NCBI GenBank assembly: GCA_028726465.1
Contig: JAQYQB010000028.1
Location: 1-51,414 of the forward strand
Source: Mycobacteriaceae bacterium
GTDB lineage: Bacteria; Actinomycetota; Actinomycetes; Mycobacteriales; Mycobacteriaceae
Reading direction: 5' to 3'
Length of the DNA stretch: 51,414 nt
Numbering within the stretch: the stretch's first letter is position 1; each line of letters starts with the position of its first letter. The notes below the pieces were generated by a model. It was not told the DNA's origin. It saw nothing but the letters and a program-made list of their open reading frames with translations, and searched no databases. Positions 7,248 through 16,733 of the stretch are shown in pieces. The translations under genes and the position numbers were made by a program.

Positions 7248-8144
7248 TTAACCCAAAACGACGTTCGGAGCCCGGTAAGCCGCGGTGACTTCCTGGAGGT
7301 ACTCGTGCGCGGGATCTTTGTTGTCCTTGCCCATCAGGCGTGCCCACTCGTGGTACTGGGGAGAGACCACGTCGGTGGGCCCGTCGGCGATGATGTGTCC
7401 CTTGCTGATCCAGATGCAGCGCTGGCAGTTCTTCTCTACCTGCCCGATGGAGTGGGAGACGAGGAAGAGGTTGCCGGCGCGCTCTAGGACCTCGGCCATG
7501 CGCGCCTTCGCCTTGGCGCCGAAGGCGGCGTCGCCGGTGGATAGGGCCTCGTCGATGAGGAGGATATCCGGCTTGACGGCGGTAGAGATGGCAAAGCCCA
7601 GGCGGGAGCTCATGCCGGAGGAATAGGTAGACATGGGGCGCTTGATGGCATCGCCTAGCTCGGTCCACTCGGCGATGAGCGGGATCTGCGCGCGAGCCTC
7701 CTCCGGTTTCATGCCCAGCGCCAGGCAGCCCAGGTAGATGTTCGTCTCCCCGGACAGGGACCTCTGCAGGGCGGGGCTGACCCCCATCAGCATCGGCTGC
7801 GAGCGCACCAGGATCTTGCCGCTGGTGGGTGACTCGCCCCCGGCGATGAGGTTAAGCAGCGTGGATTTGCCGGAGCCGTTCAGGCCGATGATGCCGACGG
7901 ACTCGCCGGGCGCGGCGACCAAGGAGGCATCGGTCAGCGCGTCGACGACCATCTTGTTCTTGCCCGCCCGCACGGTCCGGGCGTCGTCGGAGCGGGACTG
8001 GCTGATGACGTAGCGCTTCGAGACGTTCTGGACGACGACGTTGGCTTCCTCCACGTAGTGGACGTTGTCGTCCGCGTTCGCCTCGCTCGTCGCCGCGGTG
8101 CTAGTGGCGGTCTTTGCTTGGTCGGTCTTATGCAAGTCGGACAT
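7248..8144 (-). CDS. Polysaccharide ABC exporter, ATPase subunit (Wzt/TagH type)
   Basis: The product is 298 residues. The Walker A motif GLNGSGKST is near residue 92, the signature YSSGMSSRL near 174, Walker B ILLIDEAL near 195, and the switch His in SHS near 230. The insertion of about 40 residues before Walker A and the phrase LGCLALGMKPEEA are typical of O-antigen, teichoic-acid and galactan exporters. A short C-terminal tail with no Wzt-like carbohydrate-binding domain suggests recognition of a lipid-linked chain rather than a modified end. The start overlaps the permease gene by 17 bp with a GGAG site inside it, so the two are coupled. It may be the arabinogalactan-precursor exporter (Wzt/RfbE) or one dedicated to this locus; sequence alone does not decide. 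Confidence 0.85.
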   Translation of the reverse strand: MSDLHKTDQAKTATSTAATSEANADDNVHYVEEANVVVQNVSKRYVISQSRSDDARTVRAGKNKMVVDALTDASLVAAPGESVGIIGLNGSGKSTLLNLIAGGESPTSGKILVRSQPMLMGVSPALQRSLSGETNIYLGCLALGMKPEEARAQIPLIAEWTELGDAIKRPMSTYSSGMSSRLGFAISTAVKPDILLIDEALSTGDAAFGAKAKARMAEVLERAGNLFLVSHSIGQVEKNCQRCIWISKGHIIADGPTDVVSPQYHEWARLMGKDNKDPAHEYLQEVTAAYRAPNVVLG

Positions 8145-9060
8145 ATTTGTGCTCCGCTCCCCAGAAGTAGATGAAGCCCACCACGAACGTGCCGACGGTC
8201 CAGGCCAGCAAGGTCAGCCACGTGGAAAGAGCCGGACAGGTTCCGTAGATGGTCGAATCACGGATCGCCGTGAGGAAGATGTATGCCGGATTGTGCGACA
8301 TGAGCTCCTGGACGGCCGGCGTGTGGGAGAAACGATCCAACGAAAACATCACGCCGGACAGGAAGAACCACGCCTGCGTCACAATGCCGATGAGGGCTTT
8401 GACGTCCGGGATTTCGGCGGTCAGGCGCGCCACGATCATCATCAGCCCACAGCCGAAGATGTGCAGCATCAGGTACAGCGGCACCACCAGGATGATGGTC
8501 CAGTTGGGCGGGGTGCCCCACTGCGCCAAGAACGCCAGGATCATGCCGATGAGCGCGGGCAGGAGGTTATCGATGCCGGCGCGCAGGGTCTGCGAGAATG
8601 CCAGCGAGGCCCGCGGGAAGGCAAAGGTGCGGATCATCCCGCGGGACTTGGTAATCAGGCCGCTGCCGGCGGAGAACAGGCCCGTAATCATGCGCATGAA
8701 CATGATGCCGAGGATGAGGTAGCCAATGAAGTTCTCGATGCCGCGGGAGGTCTTGAACAGGTAGCCGAACAGGAAGCCGTAGAAGGCCACGTCCAGGATC
8801 GGGTTGGCCACCAGCCACAGCTTCCACAGGCGGTAGTCGCGCGTGGAGCGCAGGGCCTTGGAGCGGGCTTCCGCGATGACGAAGAAGCGGCGTTCCCAGA
8901 GCTGCTGGATATAGGTGGGCAGGCTGGGCCGGGGGTTGAGCGGTTTCAGCCCCTCCGGGGACACGATCTGGACCGGACCGTCGGAATGGGTGATCTGCTC
9001 GTTGAGCTTCTGGAAATAATCGACGCTCCGGGAGTTCTCCCGCTTTCGGTGACGACTCAT
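8128..9060 (-). CDS. Polysaccharide ABC exporter, permease subunit (Wzm/TagG type)
   Basis: The product is 310 residues with a hydrophilic N-terminus of about 65 residues, then six hydrophobic segments. FIGYLILGIMFMRMITGLF and an inner-face FPRASLAFSQ stretch are characteristic of ABC-2 polysaccharide permeases, and the last helix is FVVGFIYFWGAEHKYVR. It pairs with the ATPase gene it overlaps to move a lipid-linked glycan across the plasma membrane. The start ATG 9060 has a strong GGAAAGGGGG site about 9 nt upstream. Family knowledge: Wzm/Wzt pairs in mycolic-acid bacteria move the galactan precursor, so this pair may be that one. Confidence 0.85.
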   Translation of the reverse strand: MSRHRKRENSRSVDYFQKLNEQITHSDGPVQIVSPEGLKPLNPRPSLPTYIQQLWERRFFVIAEARSKALRSTRDYRLWKLWLVANPILDVAFYGFLFGYLFKTSRGIENFIGYLILGIMFMRMITGLFSAGSGLITKSRGMIRTFAFPRASLAFSQTLRAGIDNLLPALIGMILAFLAQWGTPPNWTIILVVPLYLMLHIFGCGLMMIVARLTAEIPDVKALIGIVTQAWFFLSGVMFSLDRFSHTPAVQELMSHNPAYIFLTAIRDSTIYGTCPALSTWLTLLAWTVGTFVVGFIYFWGAEHKYVRLA

Positions 9061-9133
9061 TTACCTAGGCCCCCTTTCCGTTGCCTCATTGTCTTGACGT
9101 ACCTCTTTGTTTTCACTTGAAACTTCAACCAGT

Positions 9134-11227
9134 CTAGTCAACTTCCTTTAGCAAATGATAAAGGGTTTTTACTATCGCGTCCGTGTCGCCGGATGGGCTG
9201 TAGAAGTCCAGCGGTAGCTGCGACAGCGGCGAGTCGGCGGTGACAATCCCCCACACCGGCGTGGTGGAGGCAGAATAATCGGAGTACTTCGACGGCAGGA
9301 ACGGGTTGACGGCGAAGGCGGACCCGGTGGTCTCCGCGTCGTTGACCAGCAGCACGTCGTAGTCCTCCGTGGTAGCCAAAAAGTCCAGGTAATCCGCGTA
9401 AGGGTAGGCGCGCACATCGACGGGCGCTCCGGGTGCTTCGGCGGCCTGCTGCCACCGGAGGGCATCGACGGCCGCGGGGTTGCCGCAGTAGATGTGCAGG
9501 ACAAAGCGCTGGCGCGCGTTTTCCGGCAGGATGGCCAGCGCCCGCAAGACCGGGCCCATGCCACGGTTGGCGTAGAAGTTGCCGAAATAGGCGATGTTGA
9601 TCTTATCTGGAACCGCTTGGGCCTTAGAGTCACCCAAGGAAAACAGCTCCCTCAGCGGCGGGGTGTGCGGCCGGATGACGGATTTCGCCCGCGCTTCTTC
9701 TTGCAGCCCCTCCGGGTACGGGGCCAGCATGACCTCGCGCTGGTTGGCGTTGGTAAAGACCAGGCGGTCGGCGTGGATGAGGGTCACGGCCTCAGTCAGG
9801 GCGAAGTGGGTCTCCAGGGCGAGACCCGGCCACCGGCTGGAAGAGACCGCCCGCCGCAGCTGCAGCGTGGTCAGCCCCGGGGTGATAGCTCCTTCCCGGG
9901 GCTCGCCGTCCACGCCGAAGCGCAGGGGATCGGAAAATTCCGCCTCCCAGTAAAGCCCCGGGTGCTTGAGCTTGACCAAGGCCGCGGCCACGTGGGAGCC
10001 GGACCACAGGGCACGCGAGTACATCTCCTCGTAGGGGTGGGCGGATTTCATCCGCTTGCCGGCCACCCGCGCGGCCTTCCGGGCAAAGCTGGAGATCAGC
10101 GGCCAGGCCGCGAACGAAGGATCGACCCGGATCTCGGTCCGCTGGGCCAGGTAGGGCTCGACGATAAGCTGCGTCGACGGATCCTGCGAGCGCACGCGGG
10201 ACATATCGGCGAAGATGGCGTCGACGAGCTCGCCGCGTGCGGCGATGTGCTTGGCCACGACGTTGGCCGCGGTATCCGCATAGGGCGGGAAGCAATAGGA
10301 GATCACCAGCCGGCGCGCTTTGCCCGTGCGCAGGTCGGCCCACGGCAGGCCCGGCACTTTGAGGCTGACTGCCTCCGCGATTGCCGCGTCCACGTCCTCC
10401 GGATTCGTCTTCAGGTAATCGCGCACGAAGGAGAACTGGGCGGCCTCCAGGCTCTCACGTGCTCTTGCGGAGGCCTCCGGGACATCGATGCCGCGCAGGC
10501 TAGCGATGCAGGCCAGGCGCTGGCGCACACTGAATTCGTACGAGCTTTCCTGCCGGCTGACCGACCCGGCGCGCTGGGTGCGCAGGTAGGCGGCCCCGGC
10601 GTGATCCTGCGGCACGCGCAGGGCCAGGTCCGGGTGCTTGAGCAGGTGCGCGAAGAAGACCACGTCCTCGCCGGAGGCCAGGTCTTCGGCGTAGCGGTAG
10701 CGGGTCAGGACCGCGCTCGGGACCACCTTGCAGGCGTTAAAGCCCAGGGCCCAGGCGGTGCTGCGCGCAAGCTGCGTCGTCCCCGCCAGGGCCTTAATCC
10801 GCACGCCCAGGCTCGTGGACTCGTCGCGCTGCCCGGCGCGCACGTCCACTATCGGCAGCAGCGCGCCCACCCCCGGCCCCGCGGTGGCCAGCCCTAGCTC
10901 GAGGAAACGCGGCTCGAGGCAGTCGTCATCGTCGAGGAAGGTGACGTATTCCCGCCGCACCGCGGCCAGCCCGAGGTTGCGGGCGCGGCTGGCGCCTGGG
11001 GCATCGCTAGTCAGAACCCGCAGGTTCAGCCCCGGGTGCTCCGCGCGCGCCTGGGCCAGGGCCTCGTAGCTGCCGTCGGCCGGCCCGTTGAGCACCACGA
11101 TGACCTCGAAGAGCTCCGGGGCGAGCGTCTGTGCCGTCAGGGAGTCGACCACGGCTGGCAAGCGCTCGCGGCCCTGGTACGAGGGCACGACGACGCTGAT
11201 ACCCGGCTGGAATGCTCCGCGGCTCAT
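9134..11227 (-). CDS. Two-domain glycosyltransferase (GT2 + GT-B)
   Basis: The start at ATG 11227 is used because it follows GGAGAAG and the GT2 domain begins at once (GISVVVPSYQGRERLP); upstream codons are out-of-family. The product is 697 residues. The first domain (about 1-300) is GT-A fold, family 2, with the metal-binding FLDDDDCLEP near residue 100 and a GASRARNLGL helix before it. The second domain (about 305-697) starts RRLVISYCFPPYADTAANV and has INIAYFGNFYANRGMGPVL, as in GT-B enzymes. The ATG overlaps the upstream gene stop by 4 bp (ATGA). It probably adds two successive sugars on the cytoplasmic side. The donor sugars are unknown. Confidence 0.75.
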   Translation of the reverse strand: MSRGAFQPGISVVVPSYQGRERLPAVVDSLTAQTLAPELFEVIVVLNGPADGSYEALAQARAEHPGLNLRVLTSDAPGASRARNLGLAAVRREYVTFLDDDDCLEPRFLELGLATAGPGVGALLPIVDVRAGQRDESTSLGVRIKALAGTTQLARSTAWALGFNACKVVPSAVLTRYRYAEDLASGEDVVFFAHLLKHPDLALRVPQDHAGAAYLRTQRAGSVSRQESSYEFSVRQRLACIASLRGIDVPEASARARESLEAAQFSFVRDYLKTNPEDVDAAIAEAVSLKVPGLPWADLRTGKARRLVISYCFPPYADTAANVVAKHIAARGELVDAIFADMSRVRSQDPSTQLIVEPYLAQRTEIRVDPSFAAWPLISSFARKAARVAGKRMKSAHPYEEMYSRALWSGSHVAAALVKLKHPGLYWEAEFSDPLRFGVDGEPREGAITPGLTTLQLRRAVSSSRWPGLALETHFALTEAVTLIHADRLVFTNANQREVMLAPYPEGLQEEARAKSVIRPHTPPLRELFSLGDSKAQAVPDKINIAYFGNFYANRGMGPVLRALAILPENARQRFVLHIYCGNPAAVDALRWQQAAEAPGAPVDVRAYPYADYLDFLATTEDYDVLLVNDAETTGSAFAVNPFLPSKYSDYSASTTPVWGIVTADSPLSQLPLDFYSPSGDTDAIVKTLYHLLKEVD

Positions 11228-11853
11228 CGCAGCTTCTCCAATCCCTTGTAGAGGTAGGCCACCAGCGTGGCCGGCAGGTACTGTTTGATGGGCTTGGCCA
11301 GCGGCACCACCTTCTTGACCACCAGGGAGCCCAGGCTGGGCTCCGACAGCGTCGGCTCGGCAGGCTCTGGCTCGGGCTCCGGGCCGACCCCCGCCTGGGC
11401 GGCTAGCCCCCGCACGAAGTCTTCGCTGGAGCGGGTCGGGCCCGAGGCTGTGCCTAGGCGCAGCCGCAGCCATCCTCCTTCAGCCTCGAATCCGGTCACG
11501 CACGCGCGCTCTTCCGGGACGTCTGCGCGCAGCAGCCCCACCATCCGCGCCAGGTGTTTAGTATCTGCCCAGTACTCTGCCTGCGCGTGGCCGGCGCTGA
11601 GCCACCGGGAGGCGGCGTCCAGGGTGAGTGGCTCGGGAGTATTGACCAGGATGAGCCGGCCGCCCTCGGCGGGCCACGTGTCCGGCAGCCCGGACAGGAA
11701 GATGGCATCCCCGGGAACGGAGGCCAGGGAGACCGGCGCCGCGGAGTCGTCAAGGATTACCACCGGGCGCGCGGGCTCCGCGGCGGGGCGCTCCGGGTTT
11801 TGAAGCTTCGTGCTGTTTGTGGCCTGGTAGGCCTCTAGGCTGCTGATACGCAT
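11224..11853 (-). CDS. Hypothetical protein of the glycan locus
   Basis: The product is 209 residues with no signal peptide. The N-terminal half (about 25-140) alternates short strands and helices (RPVVILDDSAAPVSLASV, GGRLILVNTPEPLTL), like a Rossmann-type half domain. A Glu-Pro-rich linker (PEPEPEPAEP) follows, then a basic amphipathic end with VVKKVVPLAKPIKQYLPATL that could bind the membrane surface. I recognise no family. It sits between a GT4 gene (14 bp downstream of its stop) and the GT2/GT-B gene (4-bp overlap), so it is in the operon and may be an accessory or adaptor of these transferases. Confidence 0.6.
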   Translation of the reverse strand: MRISSLEAYQATNSTKLQNPERPAAEPARPVVILDDSAAPVSLASVPGDAIFLSGLPDTWPAEGGRLILVNTPEPLTLDAASRWLSAGHAQAEYWADTKHLARMVGLLRADVPEERACVTGFEAEGGWLRLRLGTASGPTRSSEDFVRGLAAQAGVGPEPEPEPAEPTLSEPSLGSLVVKKVVPLAKPIKQYLPATLVAYLYKGLEKLR

Positions 11854-11867
11854 GGTGAATGTGCCGC

Positions 11868-13205
11868 CTACCTGGTCGCGTTCTGCCGGTTGCGCTGCAG
11901 GTGGGCGTTGTTGCGCTCAATCCGGGCGAGGATGTCGAGCAGGTTGGCCGGCACCACCTCGTCGCGCTGGTGCTCCACCCACTTCCTGCCGGTCTCCCCG
12001 ACCTGGAGCATCTCCGGGTTCTTAGCGAGGCTAATCCACAGCTCCGCTAGGGCCTCCGGGTTTTCCGGCTCCATCACGTGGCCGGCGCGCAGCTGGTGGA
12101 TAAGCGACGCGGCCTCCCCGGCTACGGCCGCGCTGATGTGGATACCTAACTGCATGAGCTCGTAGGTCTTGGACGGGATAGCGCGCTCCAGGGCGTCCCA
12201 ATCGGTCAGGTGCACCAGGGCGGTATCCGCCCACTCGTAGTATTCCCGCAGTTGGTCGGCCGGCAGCCGGTGGTGGAACTCGACATCGAGGCCCAATTCT
12301 TCCGCGCGCTCATTCAGGGCGAACCAGGTAGCGCCGTCGCCGATCATCCGCAGGTGCACGTCCAGGCCCTTGTCCCGGGCGATCTTGGCGGCCTCCAGCG
12401 CGTTTTCCAGCTTCTGGGCCCGCCCCAGCGTCCCGGCGTACAGGACGTTCAGGCCGCCTTCGCGCGGTGTGCTGACCTGCCGGTCGTAGTCCGAGCGGGG
12501 CGCGAAGACGTTGCGGATGGTGGTCAGCTCCGGCTTGGGTCCCGGCATGGTCCGGGCGAAGTAGTTGGCCAGGTAGTCGCTCTCGCGCTGTGTGGTGGTG
12601 ATGACGCCGACGGACTTGCGCAGCGCCGAGTACATGGTTTTCTCGGTGGCCTTGGTCAGCACTTGGAGCGGCCCGCGGCTCAAGATCTTTTCGCGCAGGG
12701 TCCTCCGTCCGGTCCCGGAATTCCAGTCGCGGCTCTCGCGCAGCAGATCCGGCCAGGCGTCGCGCAAATCGAGAACGTAGGGCACCCGGTGGATACCCGC
12801 GACCAGCCGCGTCACCGCCGAGGTCGGCAGGGCCGGCACGGTGCCGATGACCAAGTCCGGCCGCAGTTTGCGGACCTGGTGGGAGGGGTTCAGGTGCATC
12901 AGCACCATTGAAGCGGCTACCGATGCCTGGTTGAAAATCCGCTGCGTCAACGAGCGGCCCGCGGGGAAGAACCCCGAGCGGATGATCCGCTCCCCTGCCG
13001 GGCCTTCTTCGGCGTGCTGCGCGGAGCGGAAACTGCGCTGGTCCAGCCATTGCCGGAGAGAGATTTTGCGCTGGTAGTGCGGGGGCGGCGCGATGACGGT
13101 GACCTGGTGCCCGTTGCGAATGAGGATCCGCGAGAGCCACGCCCACCGCCGCTGCGGTACCCCGTTTTCCGGATACCAGTACTGGGAAAGGACAAGGATC
13201 TTCAC
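11868..13205 (-). CDS. GT4 family glycosyltransferase (WbuB-like)
   Basis: The product is 445 residues from a GTG start. The N-terminus MKILVLSQYWYPENGVPQRR is the opening of WbuB-type fucosamine/ManNAc-type GT4 transferases. Next come a Gly-rich donor loop (LNVLYAGTLGRAQKLENAL near 270) and the acceptor-side HHRLPADQLREYYEWADTA near 325. The final E-x7-E region is IPSKTYELMQLGIHISAAV. It transfers a sugar from a nucleotide or lipid donor to the growing chain on the cytoplasmic side. Presence of wecB (25059) makes ManNAc-derived sugars a possible donor, but this is inference. The 109 bp upstream hold no gene but probably a promoter. Confidence 0.8.
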   Translation of the reverse strand: MKILVLSQYWYPENGVPQRRWAWLSRILIRNGHQVTVIAPPPHYQRKISLRQWLDQRSFRSAQHAEEGPAGERIIRSGFFPAGRSLTQRIFNQASVAASMVLMHLNPSHQVRKLRPDLVIGTVPALPTSAVTRLVAGIHRVPYVLDLRDAWPDLLRESRDWNSGTGRRTLREKILSRGPLQVLTKATEKTMYSALRKSVGVITTTQRESDYLANYFARTMPGPKPELTTIRNVFAPRSDYDRQVSTPREGGLNVLYAGTLGRAQKLENALEAAKIARDKGLDVHLRMIGDGATWFALNERAEELGLDVEFHHRLPADQLREYYEWADTALVHLTDWDALERAIPSKTYELMQLGIHISAAVAGEAASLIHQLRAGHVMEPENPEALAELWISLAKNPEMLQVGETGRKWVEHQRDEVVPANLLDILARIERNNAHLQRNRQNATR

Positions 13206-13314
13206 GGCAAACTAGGTGCTTTCTCTCACGGACGGATGTCTGGCTTTCTCAAGTACTGGGCCGGTGGCTCAGTATCAACCAAAGATTATCTAGATTTTTT
13301 AGTAACCACTTTTC

Positions 13315-14580
13315 CTACCTTACTTCCGATTGCTCGCTCGGAAAGCTCAATTCGGCACTCCGAAGGAAAAACGGGAGGGATTTACCGAAGCGGCGCACCC
13401 CCATCCCCACCACGCGGTAGCCATCCGGGAGGAAAACCTCCACCGTGCTGGAACCGCTCCCCGGGCGGGAGTCCAGGTATTTGTAGTAGCCCACCTCCGC
13501 TTGCGCGGACTTCGGCACGCCCGGCAGCGAGGCGCCGCCGGGGACTGGGCGCCCGTCGGCGGTCTGGATGTCCAGGGTGACCAGCCCTTGGTGGGGCCGG
13601 GCGGTCGGCGCGAAAATATGATCAAGCTCCAGGCGGAAGGATTGCAGCGGCCGGGGCATCGCTAGCCGGGCGGCTGTCCAGACCAGGGTGGGGCGGGGCA
13701 AGGCAGAGGCAGTGCGCTCGTCCACGACCAGCGGTGCCACCGTGGGAAACAGGCGCCCCAGGGATTCGCCGTCCTCGAAGCGCGGGTACTTGGACATCGC
13801 CTTGACCAGGCCCGACATGGAGGGCCCGTCCTTGGCGCGCAGGACGTTGTCCTGGGACAGGTGGTTGAAGCGGAAATACCCCAGCTTGCGCGAGTCCAGG
13901 ATGACCGGGCTTTTCCGGTCCACCATGTTGTGCGGGGCCGGCCGGGGCGATTGCAGCTTCCCGTCCTCGGCGAACTGGCAGACGTACATCAGCCCCATGG
14001 AGTTCATGGGGAAATGCGCCTGCCGCAGGTTCGTCACGCGACCCCGGTGGAGGATGCCCTCCACCCCGAGCGGCAGGCTGACGGCCATCCCGCAGTACTC
14101 CGGCCGCACGTAGCGCGCCATGGTGGCGAAGTATTCGGTGCTCAGCACGTCGTCATCGTCGAGCCGGTACTGTCCGAAGGCCTCGCCCGCGGCCACGTGC
14201 TCGCGCGCGATCTCTGCCAACGGGGTCCCGGCCTTGCCGTCGGGCCGCTTGTCGAGGTGCAGAAAATCGTAGCGCTGCGCCGCCTCGGCCAGGCTGCGCT
14301 GGTACTTTTCCGGCAGCGACTCCGAGTAGGAGACCACGTGCACCACGTCGAAATCCCGCGCGGCCGCGGCCAAGGCCGGCAGCGTGTGCTGGATGAAGAT
14401 TTCCTCCCGCAGGTCTAAGCGGGCCGGGGCGTAGAGCTCTTTCTTGTAATTCTCCACGCTCTTCGCGGTTTTCGCGTTAGCTTTAGCGCCCGCGGTCGCA
14501 GCGCCGTCCTGCTGGGTCAGCCGCCACGACGTCGAGGTCGGGTTGAACAAGCTGTACCGCGTGCGTCCGATGAAAAACAT
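13315..14580 (-). CDS. Putative rhamnosyltransferase-family protein (PF11316 type)
   Basis: The product is 421 residues from ATG 14580, 8 nt after GGGGAG. It follows the family layout: an early RYSLFNPTSTSWRL, then RLDLREEIFIQHTLPAL, the phrase VHVVSYSESLPEKY and the acidic metal motif YRLDDDDVLSTEYF near residue 165. This family is named putative rhamnosyl transferase in databases; activity is unproved for most members. The C-terminal ~120 residues form an extra beta-rich part with DLDLQ-like strands that may bind glycan. It lies 18 bp after the next transferase gene on the same strand. Confidence 0.75.
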   Translation of the reverse strand: MFFIGRTRYSLFNPTSTSWRLTQQDGAATAGAKANAKTAKSVENYKKELYAPARLDLREEIFIQHTLPALAAAARDFDVVHVVSYSESLPEKYQRSLAEAAQRYDFLHLDKRPDGKAGTPLAEIAREHVAAGEAFGQYRLDDDDVLSTEYFATMARYVRPEYCGMAVSLPLGVEGILHRGRVTNLRQAHFPMNSMGLMYVCQFAEDGKLQSPRPAPHNMVDRKSPVILDSRKLGYFRFNHLSQDNVLRAKDGPSMSGLVKAMSKYPRFEDGESLGRLFPTVAPLVVDERTASALPRPTLVWTAARLAMPRPLQSFRLELDHIFAPTARPHQGLVTLDIQTADGRPVPGGASLPGVPKSAQAEVGYYKYLDSRPGSGSSTVEVFLPDGYRVVGMGVRRFGKSLPFFLRSAELSFPSEQSEVR

Positions 14581-14598
14581 GTTGTACTCTCCCCTGCC

Positions 14599-16551
14599 CT
14601 AGTCCTCGTCTGCTTCCCGGCCCACGAAGACGTGGTCCCGGTTGAGCCCGTAGCTTTCCACGATCCCGTTGCGCTTCAGCGCCGAGGCCTCCACGTCCCA
14701 GGTGTGCCCGGCGGCGGCGCGGACCTGGATGTAGTTGAAACGGTCGGCCGAATAAATCTTCCCGCCCGCGGCGGCCACGTCGCGCAGGAACTGGGTGTCC
14801 TCGCCCCTGCCGAGCTCCCGGAAGGGATGCTCCACAAATGTCTCCCTCCTGCCGGTCAGCGTCGCGCCCAGGACCAGGTCGGTCCACAGGTGCTCGCGCC
14901 ACGGTTTGCGCAGTACGAGCTCGTTGGTGTCGGCCAGGTACAGGTAGGACGCCTGCTTGCCCACGACGTCGGCCCCGGAATAGCGCAGGGCGTTGACCTG
15001 GTCGCGCAGGTAGTCCGGCCCGTAGCAGTCGTCATCGTCCATCTTGGCCACGTAGTCACCGCTGGCCTCGCCCACCAGCCCGTTGAGGACCTCGCCCAGG
15101 CTCGCCTCCGCGGGAAACTTGCGCAGGCGCACCCCATCCGGGACCTGCTCCGGGGCGGCAATCCCGTGAAGGCCCACCAGGACTTCTAGCTCGACCTCGC
15201 GCTGGCCCACGATCTGGTCCAAGGCCTCTGCCACGCGCTCCGGCCGGTTGGTAGCCATGATGACCGTGACCTTCGGCCGGCCGGTCCATTCGTTGTCCGC
15301 AGGCAGGCCCGCAGCTTGGACGATCTGCTCGGCGCGGTGGGTATAGGTGTGCCCCTCCCAGATGATCCGCTGGGCCTTATGCACCATCCGGTCCCGCGCG
15401 AGCGGGGAGCGCACCAGGGCCTCGATGCTCGCCGCAGCCGCATCGATAGCTTCCTCCGCGTCCTCGACGGGCTGTGCCACGGGGCCGTCGATGCTCAAGA
15501 CCTCGCCGGGGCCGAACAGGCGGGATATCCCCTCTGCCGGTGTGGTTGCCACCGCGGTGCCGGCGGCGAGCAGCTCAATCACGCGGCGGGAAAACATGGT
15601 CGGGCTATCGGTGATGGTGTTGACGTTGAGGAAGACCTTGTAGCCGCGGTACGCGCTGAGCATCCGGCCATAGGGCAACGCGCCTACGACCCACTCGCCG
15701 AATGGCTCCGGGAAGGTGTATTTTTCGTCCACTTCCTGGTTGCGCGAATAGATGGTCAGCGCCGAATGCAGGTTGTCGCTAGCTAGCAGCCCGGCGCGCA
15801 GGATGAAATCCATCTGCCGGGCGCGGTCCGGGAATTTGTGGCGGAAATAGGTTCCCGCAAAGCAGAGGTCCCCGCGCTGGTAGCGCCCGCTGACTCCAGT
15901 GCGAATGGGGTTGTGCACCCGCGGCTGGGCGGCGAAGGGAGCGACCACCACGCGGCTGCCCGGCAGCGCCTCCTGGTAGCGGGGCGCGCAGGCGGCATCG
16001 GTAGTAGCGACGACCTCAAAGAGCCCCGCGGAAGCGAGGAAATCCTCGAAGTGGGCCGGGTCCTCCTTGTTCCAGAACACCGTGGGGATGCCGGTGCTCC
16101 GGCAGTGCGCGACCAACTCGCGCAGGCTGTCCGAGGGGGCGTTGCTGCCGACGACCTGATAGCGCCACGCCCCGGAGTTTCCCTGCCAGGCGGACTCAAC
16201 TAGCAGGAAATCAATACCTTCGGCAATCTCCTCGCGCCAGTTGTCCGGGGAGACCGGCACCAGGTCGAATTCCCCTCCCCAGGCAAGGTGCGAGAAATCA
16301 TCCAGGATGGCGCCCACCCGGTAATGGCCAAAAGGCTTGGGCCGGGACGTGTTTTCCGGGAACTCCTCGAAGTCCAGCGGATCGAAACCGCGCAGCTCCG
16401 CGCGCTTCATCTCCTCTACCCGCTGCTTGTCCGCCGCGTCCTGCGAGGCCTTCAGCCGGAGATTCTCCCGGTGCTCCAGGTGCCGGCCCAGCTGCCGGAA
16501 ACCGCCCTTGCGCAGGTGCCACAAGGCGGTCCGTAGTTCGGAAAGGTTCAT
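14599..16551 (-). CDS. Two-domain glycosyltransferase (CgeB-like GT-B + GT2)
   Basis: Using ATG 16551 the product is 650 residues; a GTG at 16590 would add 13. After a basic N-terminus comes a CgeB/DUF3880-like GT-B unit (about 70-410) with LLVESAWQGNSGAWRYQVVG, STGIPTVFWNKEDP and the donor region SRRVIELLAAGTAVATTPA. The second domain (about 420-650) is family 2 (KVTVIMATNRPERVAEAL) with YVAKMDDDDCYGPDYL as its metal site. Such fusions often make a repeating or capping disaccharide. It is the first gene of the minus-strand run, divergent from the hydrolase at 16734, with a promoter likely in the 180 bp between. No clear ribosome site is seen, so the start may be wrong. Confidence 0.75.
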   Translation of the reverse strand: MNLSELRTALWHLRKGGFRQLGRHLEHRENLRLKASQDAADKQRVEEMKRAELRGFDPLDFEEFPENTSRPKPFGHYRVGAILDDFSHLAWGGEFDLVPVSPDNWREEIAEGIDFLLVESAWQGNSGAWRYQVVGSNAPSDSLRELVAHCRSTGIPTVFWNKEDPAHFEDFLASAGLFEVVATTDAACAPRYQEALPGSRVVVAPFAAQPRVHNPIRTGVSGRYQRGDLCFAGTYFRHKFPDRARQMDFILRAGLLASDNLHSALTIYSRNQEVDEKYTFPEPFGEWVVGALPYGRMLSAYRGYKVFLNVNTITDSPTMFSRRVIELLAAGTAVATTPAEGISRLFGPGEVLSIDGPVAQPVEDAEEAIDAAAASIEALVRSPLARDRMVHKAQRIIWEGHTYTHRAEQIVQAAGLPADNEWTGRPKVTVIMATNRPERVAEALDQIVGQREVELEVLVGLHGIAAPEQVPDGVRLRKFPAEASLGEVLNGLVGEASGDYVAKMDDDDCYGPDYLRDQVNALRYSGADVVGKQASYLYLADTNELVLRKPWREHLWTDLVLGATLTGRRETFVEHPFRELGRGEDTQFLRDVAAAGGKIYSADRFNYIQVRAAAGHTWDVEASALKRNGIVESYGLNRDHVFVGREADED

Positions 16552-16720
16552 CGCTGGGCTCGTTTTCGGTTCGGGGAAGCGCTGAAACACAGCGTCACAG
16601 GAAAATGTTAACTGCGAACATCTTAAACGAAGCCCACCAACCTCTGCAGGGTTGCGGTTTAAGGCTGCACCCGTTTTCGCGAGCGTGCACAGGGTGGAAC
16701 ACGTGGACGAGGCAAAGCGC

Positions 16721-16733
16721 TAGACTTGTGCGC
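16721..16733 (+). promoter_or_regulatory. -10 box for leaderless hydrolase mRNA
   Basis: TAGACT at 16721-16726 is 7 nt before ATG 16734, so the transcript should begin at or next to the start codon. This decides the start of the hydrolase over an earlier in-frame ATG. Confidence 0.6.

Noticed and set aside
8065..9120. 351-codon plus-strand open frame over wzm/wzt
   Set aside because: It is the complement of two well-supported ABC exporter genes. High GC keeps the opposite frame open, and its sequence is dominated by R, G and H repeats.
9494..10897. 467-codon plus-strand open frame
   Set aside because: Opposite frame of the GT2/GT-B gene; Gly/Arg/Gln-rich composition and no ribosome site.
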